Shown here piece after piece: positions 51,601 to 57,992 of a stretch of DNA of 64,000 bases. Location: positions 1 to 64,000 of the forward strand of contig BLSF01000096.1 of assembly GCA_012862575.1 (NCBI GenBank). Direction: 5' to 3'. How positions within the stretch are numbered: the first letter of the stretch is position 1; each line of letters starts with the position of its first letter. The translations under genes were made by a program, and so were the position numbers. The notes beneath the pieces are model-generated. The model had not been told where the DNA came from and ran no database searches. It saw only the letters and a program-made list of their open reading frames with translations. The DNA is from Parietichytrium sp. I65-24A (lineage: Eukaryota; Sar; Bigyra; Thraustochytrida; Thraustochytriidae).

Positions 51601-52844
51601 CTGCTGATTTCTGCTGGCAAGAAGAGACTCTCTATTTCCTTGATGTTGTCCTTGTACTCCTGGCTATTTTCGCTCCACGGGCCGAGCCATTTCCCGAAAT
51701 TCCACGGATTGCGCATCAGCAAGACTTTCTTTCCTCCAATAAGTTTCGCCCCTTTAATGCAATAAGCATGTCGGCGCTCCAACCCCTTGATAGAGCTCGG
51801 CAGAATTGTGGACTCCGCATGGCTTAATACATCGCTTCTTATTGCTGAGCCACGGCCAAAACTGGCCGCGCGAGAGAAACTCCCGGGCTGGCTAAACAAA
51901 CGCGAGTCTGCCCTTCCAGTTTGCTCGATTTGCGAGTTAAGTGCTAACAAATCTTCTGGTTGGGAGATGCACCCCAAAACCGACTCATAATCCAACTGCT
52001 CTCGGATGCTCCGCCAGACATGATCTGCTTCGGGTAGACTTGGGTTTGTGATCTCATGAGAATTAAAGTGCAACAGAGTTCTTTCTGCACAAAGCCCTGT
52101 CAACTCCCGAAGGGCGACGTCCGCCTGGCCACCAGCAAGGCTGTCGTAACTGAAATGGAGTTTGGCGTATGCCTTCTCCAAAAGTGGCAGCCAGAGCTCG
52201 CTTTTATCTGTACACCTAGCAAAACAAGGCATGCCGTCTCCCGAGTCGAAGACTGGAATGCGATCATCAATCACCACATAGTGCCAAGAGCCATTCTTGA
52301 AAAATCTGCAAACGAAGATCCCATAGGACTTGAAATCATCCAGCCTCCAGAAGCAAGACTTTATAAGGTCTGCATTGTCCGAGGCAATCGCCACCGCGCT
52401 AATAAACCAGCAGTTCCCCAACTTTCCTTGTATAAGCGCGTTAGAGGCGATTTCTTTCTTGAATAGCTCTCCATTATTGCAAAAAAATCCCTCCTTCCCA
52501 GTGTCGGTGTCCATGCCCTTGATGCCCCCACGATACTTCGGGCGAGCCCATCGAATCTCGTTCATCTTCGGATACCCGGGCACAGCCGCTCGGCCATTAC
52601 GATATATTGACCTTTCGCCGCTGGGGTCGGATTTGGTTGGCCCAAAGTCCGGGTCCTCCCAGCGCTGCAAGCGCTGCTCGTTCATCGTCTTTATGGCACC
52701 TTCCACAAACGTCTTTACTTCGTCTTCCACCATCTTGAGCAGGTCTTCCGCATCCTTTGGATGTTTTTCGCGGCGTACGTCATTGGAGCAAATCACCGTT
52801 CTCCGCTTCAAGTGTACAATATCATCTTGACTTGTGGGCGCCAT
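45687..52844 (-). CDS. giant calpain-type cysteine protease with EF-hands
   Basis: A 2385-residue calpain. The protease core is complete: QGKLGNCWF with C145, RHAYCIKG with H359 and RNPW with N379. A calpain C2-like domain III follows (NPRFRFRVRD ... FLVPHTLDRGV). Two EF-hands lie at about residues 1175-1245 (DQDNTGMIDRSEF and DKNGDGFIEHAEF). Near 1910-2010 is a C2-like segment (VKIGTSFPYNDEDAWDKV to FHFSIRFDD), then a long coiled coil (about 2050-2220) and a degenerate C-terminal EF pair (about 2310-2370). Calcium control of proteolysis is therefore likely. It is several times longer than classical calpains (~700 residues). The frame extends to a TTG at 52880; ATG at 52842-52844 is used. Confidence 0.93.
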   Translation of the reverse strand: MAPTSQDDIVHLKRRTVICSNDVRREKHPKDAEDLLKMVEDEVKTFVEGAIKTMNEQRLQRWEDPDFGPTKSDPSGERSIYRNGRAAVPGYPKMNEIRWARPKYRGGIKGMDTDTGKEGFFCNNGELFKKEIASNALIQGKLGNCWFISAVAIASDNADLIKSCFWRLDDFKSYGIFVCRFFKNGSWHYVVIDDRIPVFDSGDGMPCFARCTDKSELWLPLLEKAYAKLHFSYDSLAGGQADVALRELTGLCAERTLLHFNSHEITNPSLPEADHVWRSIREQLDYESVLGCISQPEDLLALNSQIEQTGRADSRLFSQPGSFSRAASFGRGSAIRSDVLSHAESTILPSSIKGLERRHAYCIKGAKLIGGKKVLLMRNPWNFGKWLGPWSENSQEYKDNIKEIESLFLPAEISSPAYFLMGFNDFLECFSSLISATQSNPNAKDRTSLWKGGYFGTSKWSEQTAGGSVDKETWFLNPRFRFRVRDAQTRVFIHLFVHDRRMENSKYANDTLYSFSICEADATDHLLPAKPSSRDFIPGSNPRASQPSYTFHPTCSRDVVLNVGDYFLVPHTLDRGVTDSFSFFVFFDKPVFIENALSLHGYDAKEPVDFERLWNPLIGAARWASKVSKNPANDNDSGAPASGEAPALGTTPGEVETDPNVVTERKAKAIKAEEIKEKLLDAAKLKGLNTQRALQTFRDSSRLSRMEFKQRMVSLGFSVSEIPDKEFETLCYPESTVASDKIRSIFEQDMLRESLFASKPPVPVDDLVYRPPATAIGVLNISALEAQDLMLSNSDQSRSWFHTDYHRRKINAVYTSPIVEISSRKVIVRAWQYFSHPELPCIPIAYDLLAGKDFGFVDAPYVRVDETQIEQPMFWEQQLKIWCDTFTLAPDALENTVKEQKYSHHSVKPNNSAAYVPNRIAYIDAVLKTYFPTYSGPTLKRQEALGFDDKQFLQKISSNSGPDKGVPSAAPRDLIDEFDDVLGQVVNVVHPASSPALEIDRRRNEEFLKMKAMSKEMRKDRLKHLAKATVIDDFGFQNDEYDNMKKESAAKRAAAAAGSSSSLAPAGPPIPSTLPANPNAWVHPADPAFGEKQLIDLIFPTVFETVFQTITLGRDNLEPGAWIEETDASISAMATAKLEIVERKNSKGARHVFSRVVPIGGEAQVLQEQLSRSMDLEGWFRMFDQDNTGMIDRSEFRQALQTLGLQLKDDELDHLVTHLDKNGDGFIEHAEFVDFIQADTDAASIAEENIPLTRLLGAIASPSRDRSKVTEDWSIGQDWFKLRDFATQLRLLTKTCANREDRTMFAMDAKVAAPRVYRVAHFFEKSAQLNTFLERANHLPGAAIDSPDAARKVLASILSTMNGATQVTVTGEDASKIDLDKVMAALPAFVQEVLGVRRDISSDGVKASEFSESILRSHAKLKLAEEKPKGAPTPGLSPEEIEKLEAKRLEEILEDFNTNVEPTHNAVAGAPVIQLTLAQQMRMLVDDALIFCKAKRVNRSTLAQMLRPDNVTAVELKLRYMLRQRHKTGEQPALYLVDVFAHDPPKFDYKNANSPGKPASLDIQAYNPENGRLLELCGIAISDEDLASLPPIGATWVAPESDKYGHFLEDLVERLSLNKDVRSGGDRLALTIKESPAKVEFIRKTLDSCSGLPFFYQVSERNIRFLVDQGNLQDCKNQVLEALRAAQGNRVTRSFCSIKSILRVVFEQTHGNFREEMSWNEFVAYISERRHTLVQAKVLPGKEQFCSQVARDGGLNPAFNAVFSMPYTPVKMANRNLVLTRVCKVQNTYVILFVHHLADDPTKFGLVAYDPRSNDEFSLKVKKRDRLKLSKRRQFGYQGKKHGQLSHLVPQGVSKRKFRATALGMTFFMEHEAPLEEKDLPEEMIYESETLRILKSYPIHEEKETVKIGTSFPYNDEDAWDKVLGHLQLSHCLTPHVEFTVLNTTRTKIGEGREVVGSVKFPLSAITDSPGRTADRWLSIVNNKMVEVGKFHFSIRFDDSKSTVETEQSAVEEDLFKTENGDESMPPPEIASRETAVQRDPADLAFRDASSARDLSLLASRLREEVMDTKAKLAESERARRGLEDTVKSNEERLRNTRSEIELQRRKLDEAEALTRESEPKPPKRFARYEDYEEFVKLQQTHEAKIREIESLRVENERLKGVTDARETRLQSDLKRVRSQLEEAELKLRLEVSERQELLKKVEKANIDAHVNLAQSAKQSLRPISGTEYREKMGRPREEREKERQRRERWLQDRLGKEFATYKSELDACVKAIELQLSTRRPDKPEQPIRSLEQVLVANAKPNQADLGIAASEFQDALLNFGITIKAADMELLLTHFDTAGNNIISIDDFVDHLLVCLSKDSRHHGIATQGIRGVRMIPSRNPFP

Positions 52845-53099
52845 ATTGCCCTTTCCTGCGGCGTGTGGCAGATTCGCCAATCCAATTACTCTGCCGGTCG
52901 ACCAACCGTCCTTCCTGGCGGAAACCTAGTCCCTTCAAACCCACTCGAGATTTCAACTCTGGCGCTGACTCTGCAGAGCAAAGCCGTCCCCGTTGCGATG
53001 CAGAGTTCCTTCCTTCCTTCCTTCCGCTGGTCTCTAAGCACTTTTCCGCGCCCCAGAGAGTTGCAAAGCCCTTTCCCGCGTAACTTCTTTCGTGGCCAG

Positions 53100-53504
53100 A
53101 TGCTTGAAATGATGGCGTTCGGGTCGCAGCTGACAGACTCACCGCACGGTCTAAGCCTCCTGCCTGCCTCTTTCTTGAGTTCTGTTGGCGGTACGGATGA
53201 CTTTGTCGACTTGTTCTTCACAGGGCTCCTCCTCGTCGTCCTTCTTCTTAACGCGATAGCAACCCTGCGGTGTGCTATCCGCCACGGTCTGGGAGACAAT
53301 AGCAAGTTGATGTTGGAAGTTGAACTGGCAAGCAGAGCAAGTGACAAAGGACATGAAAGGTTACAACAGGCGATCGAAAACTTCGAAAAAGCGTCCGTCA
53401 TGAGACATAAAGTCGGGGCGAGAGAAAGAGAGAGAGAAGAGAAGACGCAAAGTCAATCTTGGCAGTATTTTTGTTTTACAACTTGCGCAGCATGTATTCT
53501 ATAG
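53100..53504 (+). CDS. possible small single-pass membrane protein
   Basis: A 134-residue frame starting at ATG 53100, divergent from the calpain gene. One clear membrane helix (DLFFTGLLLVVLLLNAIATL, about residues 34-53) is followed by a charged helix (LMLEVELASRASDKGHERLQ onward). The topology loosely recalls Get1/WRB (one helix then a coiled coil), but the sequence match is weak. The C-terminal part becomes simple sequence (AREREREE), so the true 3' end or an intron may lie near 53415. No family is assigned. Confidence 0.4.
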   Translation: MLEMMAFGSQLTDSPHGLSLLPASFLSSVGGTDDFVDLFFTGLLLVVLLLNAIATLRCAIRHGLGDNSKLMLEVELASRASDKGHERLQQAIENFEKASVMRHKVGAREREREEKTQSQSWQYFCFTTCAACIL

Positions 53505-54415
53505 TGTTAAACGATTCGTATTGGCTTTTATTCCATCTCGCATGGCTGTCACGGTGATTGTTGTTCTCACGCGCACTGCCACCGTTGTCCTTCATTGTTG
53601 AACAATGACTGTGAGTATCCGTGAGTTATTGATTATTATGTCCACTCCCATACTCCCAATGCAATTGATTCACTGTCACTTCCAAGTCAAAGTCCTTCAA
53701 CCGGTAAACGGTCATTTGTCGACCCTGGCTCAAGAAATTCATGTTTTAATTTAGTTTGCCACGTATAAATGGTTATACATATATTAATAGCACATATTTG
53801 AAATCAGCAGATAGACGTATGACTGCAAGCTCCGCTCAATGCTACACCAGTCCCATGCTTGCAAGTGAATGGGAGATAATTCTATCGAAGGGGGTAGATG
53901 TTGGAGTAAGATGCCACACCCATTGGAAAAATGTGGAGATGTAAAAATGTGAAATGGAAAGAAATGGAATGTGTCTTGCACATACAACACTTCCGAATAC
54001 CTCTCCAATACTTTCAAATACTTCCATACTTCCAACATCTTCCAACGAGTCACTTTGCTCTAATCATAAAAAGCGTTCCGAGAGTCTATTCTTCCGATAG
54101 TTCACTCGTTCGTTCGTTCATTCACGGAGCAAAGCGGAGAACTTTGTTGATGGGTGCGAAAAACGCACGTGCACGAGGCTTCGTTCGATCCAAGGCATGT
54201 ACTTGATCATCAAGTTGCTGGCAAGCCTCGCTTGACTTGACTTTGGTCTTCAGAGACTCTGAATGCATTGTTGCTTCTTTTGCACGAATAGTGGTGGAGA
54301 CTTTGGCAAGCCGTAAAAAGGCTCAAAGGCTCGAAAGAAGGATCAAGGCTTCAAAGTTAGCGCACGAGGAGGTTGCGGCATTTGCATTCCAGGTTGAGCA
54401 GGTCCCACAGCGGAT
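53505..54415. other. intergenic region
   Basis: No supported gene. A 66-codon frame (54237-54437) overlaps the next start and was not accepted. Repeated ACTTCCAATAC-like words occur near 53990-54040. Confidence 0.55.
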
Positions 54416-55735
54416 ATGGACAGCGGGGTGGCCTTGAAACTTGCGCAGACCAGCGACAATGAGCTCGTGGTGGCGAACGCTCTGTTAACGCTGGCTTTCG
54501 AGGCTGCGAAGAGTAAAGAGGTTGCTCAAAGTTGCGTGCAGATGTTCAAGCCGCTGCTGGCGCACAAATCTAGGATTGAGAAACACACAGACGCCCTGGT
54601 CAGGTTATACGGCTCGTGTACCGGGCATGAGATTTCGCTGGAGGAGTTTGACGTGGCTCTCGCGAAGCTTTTGCTCTCCGGTTTGCGTTCAAACGACAGT
54701 AAGGTTCGCCAGTTTGCTGTGTTTGGGTTGGGGAACTTATGCTGTGACAACAGACCCGCACGAGATGTGGTAGTCGCTTCGAGCGAGTTTGCTGAGTTAT
54801 TGGGCGAACAGAACAAGGACGACAACCTTTTCGGGTTGATTGCAAACATAAGCGTAGACTATCCAAGCGAGGAAATTGCCGCTGTCGTGATACAACATGC
54901 CGCGTTCAACGCAAACGCGGCTTTTTCTCTCGCAAACTGCGCTCGCAGCAAATGTGTAGTCGTAAAACGAGACCTGGTGGAGGAGATGTTGAGATCCACT
55001 GACAAAGTCATTCAAGCCAGTGCGCTGGACATTGTGGCTTCTAGTCCCGCTTCACAGATAGGGCCTTCTCCTGCGCTGTGCTGGATGACCGAACACGTCG
55101 ACGGAGACGTCAAGAGGAAGGCCCAGCGGCAAGTGAATCGTTTCGTGGACGACGATTTGCTGGCCCTGTTAGAGCGCGGATGCGTTCCCGTGCTATGGCA
55201 GCTGTCGATCTCAGCCAAGGCCATCGACAAACTGTCTCAAACCTCTTTCGCGGGATCCGCATTGAAAGCCCTGAGAGAACGGCTGACGGCAACCGTTCAC
55301 CAACTTCTTCTTCGCACCATCTCTATGGAGGGAAATCAAGCCCTTCGTGGCCATGTTGCGACGGCTCTAGTCCATCTCGCCCCGAGCGTCATGGCCAACA
55401 AGGAGCCACTCACGAAGATAATAGACATGCTAGACACTCCGGAGGGCCGTCAACCTGCTCTCATCTTCTTCTCTGCAATTCACGGCAAGATGGTGCTTGG
55501 GTATGGCGAAGGAAACAATGCTACGGAAGGGGAGGGCCCTCTGCTCGATGAAAGCGTCTCCATCCAGGAAATCTGTTTGCTTTTAGGAACCAAAAACCCT
55601 GAGCAGAAGAAAAAGCGAGACGAAGCTTTCAGTTTGCTCTTGGATCGGTTCGATGAGCTCTACTCGTCCAAATCTAAGCAAGGCATCCACAAGGCGTTGT
55701 TTGAACTGTGTACCCTGGAGCTTGCGCGAAGCTAA
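54416..55735 (+). CDS. ARM/HEAT-like helical repeat protein
   Basis: A 439-residue all-helical protein from ATG 54416. Repeating hydrophobic helix pairs such as NELVVANALLTLAFEAA, KVRQFAVFGLGNLCCDN and ALRGHVATALVHLAP are typical of ARM/HEAT solenoids, which bind protein partners. No signal peptide, membrane segment or catalytic motif is seen. The C-terminus (KKKRDEAFSLLLDRFDELY) is a charged helix. The specific family is not recognised; candidates would include assembly chaperones and armadillo adaptor proteins. It converges on the Siw14-like gene (304-bp gap). Confidence 0.8.
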   Translation: MDSGVALKLAQTSDNELVVANALLTLAFEAAKSKEVAQSCVQMFKPLLAHKSRIEKHTDALVRLYGSCTGHEISLEEFDVALAKLLLSGLRSNDSKVRQFAVFGLGNLCCDNRPARDVVVASSEFAELLGEQNKDDNLFGLIANISVDYPSEEIAAVVIQHAAFNANAAFSLANCARSKCVVVKRDLVEEMLRSTDKVIQASALDIVASSPASQIGPSPALCWMTEHVDGDVKRKAQRQVNRFVDDDLLALLERGCVPVLWQLSISAKAIDKLSQTSFAGSALKALRERLTATVHQLLLRTISMEGNQALRGHVATALVHLAPSVMANKEPLTKIIDMLDTPEGRQPALIFFSAIHGKMVLGYGEGNNATEGEGPLLDESVSIQEICLLLGTKNPEQKKKRDEAFSLLLDRFDELYSSKSKQGIHKALFELCTLELARS

Positions 55736-56039
55736 TGTATGTAGTGATGCGGAGACGAGGTGGTCAACCAGTCTTTGCACGTTTTCGGGCTACTCTTCGA
55801 GCTTGAATTGACGCGGAGGTCAGCCTCCAGCCCCAGGGGAGCTCGGGGTAAACCATGTGTACTAATTTAACTTTCAATCACTTGATTTGTACTTTATGTC
55901 TATTTAATTTACTGTTCTGTTGTTGCACAACAGAATCTGGAAGGAAGACAGAAAGCTACGTCAAGGCAAGGACAAATTGTGCAGATTACATACATTCACC
56001 AGATCTAACTCTCTTGGTTGCGGTCACACGGACGACCTC
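55736..56039. other. convergent 3' intergenic region
   Basis: Short 3' flank, no gene seen. Confidence 0.6.
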
Positions 56040-56720
56040 TCATTCTTGTGCTGCTCTGAGAGGCTCAAGCGCCATTGCAACATTGCCGATTTCCTCTTCA
56101 TCTTCCTCCACAGACTCGAATACTTGTTGCTGTTGCCGAGAGTTCCAAAGAGCCTCCTGCGAGGACCTCTCGAACACGGAAGGCAGCCATGTCGGCGCAT
56201 ACTTCTTCTTGACGCGGACTCGGTTCACATCGAATAGCTCAATAAACTGCTGGTCCATGAATCGCGCCTTAGGCTCCGACGCCTTCCTGTATTCGTCCAA
56301 CGTGGAGCAAAGCGCCCAGCCGCAAGACTTGCGCAGACATCCTACGAGGCACCCCGTGCGATGTTTTCCCTTGTTGCAGTGGATCAGAATTGGATGGTTG
56401 CGCGTGTCGAGCAAGACCTCGAGGGCCATGCGAATCATATTCTCCGGGATATCAACAAAAGGCTCTTTATTCCCCGGCACTCCAAACTGGAACAGCTCGA
56501 TGCCATTCTCCTCATTAAACTTCTGGTTCGCCTCCGGATACTCCTCCAGCACCAGCGTCAGGATGCTCTTCAGGCCGATGTGAATCAAGAACGGCAAGTT
56601 CTTCTTCTTCGGAAACCCTGACCTGTACACCCCAGGGAACACCATCGCAAAATTTTGCGGCGGGATCAGCGTCTCTTCTGGGTGCGTCCCGTCCTTGCCA
56701 TCTTTATGAGACGCTGCCAT
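56040..56720 (-). CDS. Siw14-like atypical dual-specificity phosphatase
   Basis: A 226-residue phosphatase of the plant-and-fungi (PFA-DSP/Siw14) family, members of which remove the 5-beta-phosphate from inositol pyrophosphates. The family opening PPQNFAMVFPGVYRSGFP is followed by SILTLVLEEYP and the P-loop HCNKGKHRTG with C115 and R121 (CX5R with the KGK insertion typical of Siw14). The C-terminus beyond residue 180 is acidic and Gln-rich. The frame reaches a TTG at 56726; ATG at 56718-56720 is used. Probably cytosolic; no targeting signal is seen. Confidence 0.93.
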   Translation of the reverse strand: MAASHKDGKDGTHPEETLIPPQNFAMVFPGVYRSGFPKKKNLPFLIHIGLKSILTLVLEEYPEANQKFNEENGIELFQFGVPGNKEPFVDIPENMIRMALEVLLDTRNHPILIHCNKGKHRTGCLVGCLRKSCGWALCSTLDEYRKASEPKARFMDQQFIELFDVNRVRVKKKYAPTWLPSVFERSSQEALWNSRQQQQVFESVEEDEEEIGNVAMALEPLRAAQE

Positions 56721-57992
56721 CTCCAACGAATGTATGACCCAATCCCACCGTCCCTTTCACGTTAAACGCGATCTCGTGCACGACTACTCCATACATACAC
56801 ACATACAAACACATACGCACATACACAATTGCCCCTTTCAAAGTTCAATTACGCGCCCCACAGCTCTTGCGCGTACTGAGTACCATCGCTTCCTTCTTTT
56901 CATCCCATCTCTCTATATCTCTCTCCCCGGACCGAAATCACGCCTCCCACCGGCCAACGACTACTATCAGTAGTAGCCGCACAGTAGGAGCGGCCTCCCG
57001 ATCGGCGGCAAGGCGCGAAAATAGTGTCCGCCACTCTCTCCCAGTCTCACTGTCACTGTCATTGTCACACAGTTAGTATCAATCAATTATTGGTCAAGAG
57101 GAGAGAGAGCGATCGTCAGTGTTTGCCGTAAGGTGGGCACTAGAGTTCTGGTTGTTGTGGTTTGAGTCCAATGAGTGCATTGAAATGCATTGAATGTGAA
57201 TGTGAATGTGAGTGAGTGCAATGCAATGAAAGCAAGAGAGAGAAAGACAAAGAGAGAGACAAAGAGAGAGAATTTGGAGACGCAGGTGGAGGGGCGAGCG
57301 CGGAGAAGTAGGGTTTCGTTCGGATTGGGTCAGGCTGGTCTAGGGCGGCTGGTCACCGTCCCTACGTGGTGCGCGCACTCAGTGCAGTCAGTGTAGTTAG
57401 TGCAGTCAGTGCAGTCGGTGTGGGTTGTCACTCGCGGATCCAACTCAAGAAGGTGTCTGTGGCTCTGACTTTGGCTTTGTCTTTGACTTTGACTTCGGCA
57501 TTGTCTTTGGCTTTGTCTTTGTCTTTGGTCTTTGTCTTTGTCTTTGTCTTTGTCTTTGGCTTTGACTTTGGCTTTGCCTTTGGCATTGTGTTTGGCATTG
57601 TGTTTGGCATTGTGTTTGGCTTTGACTTCGGCTTTGGCTTTTGACTTTGGCTTTGGCATTGTCTTTGGCATTGTCTTTGACTTTGGCATTGTCTTTGACT
57701 TTGGCTTTGACTTGACTTTGGCTTTGGCTTTGACTTTGGCTTTGACTTTGCTTTGGCTTTGGCTTTTACTTTGGCGTTCAGGTGAATGTTAGTTGCTTGA
57801 TTGGAGAGCTGGGGAGCGCGAAGCTTGGCCGTCGTTGGCCGCGGAGGCTGCGCAGGTTCCTGCGTTTGCGGTGCGGTTGTCGGTTGTCGGTTCTCGGTCG
57901 CGATTGGGGTGCAGGAGTGTTGGCGAGGTTGCATTGTGGTGATCATTTCTTTTGGTGGGATTTGAGTGTTCTGCGCTCGTGAGAAGGCCGAG
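56721..57992. other. divergent intergenic region dominated by simple repeats
   Basis: Contains a TACTGAGTAC motif (56874-56883), GA-rich tract (57234-57272), GTGCAGTCA repeats (about 57380-57420) and a long CTTTGGCTTTGA array (57455-57775). No gene supported. Confidence 0.6.
57455..57775. repeat. hexanucleotide-type array (CTTTGG / CTTTGA / CATTGT)
   Basis: About 320 bp of 6-bp units built on [GA]-C-T-T-T-G, with higher-order 12- to 18-bp phrases. Because the unit is a multiple of three, all frames stay open, producing spurious Lys/Ala-rich or Leu/Ala-rich frames on both strands. Confidence 0.92.
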
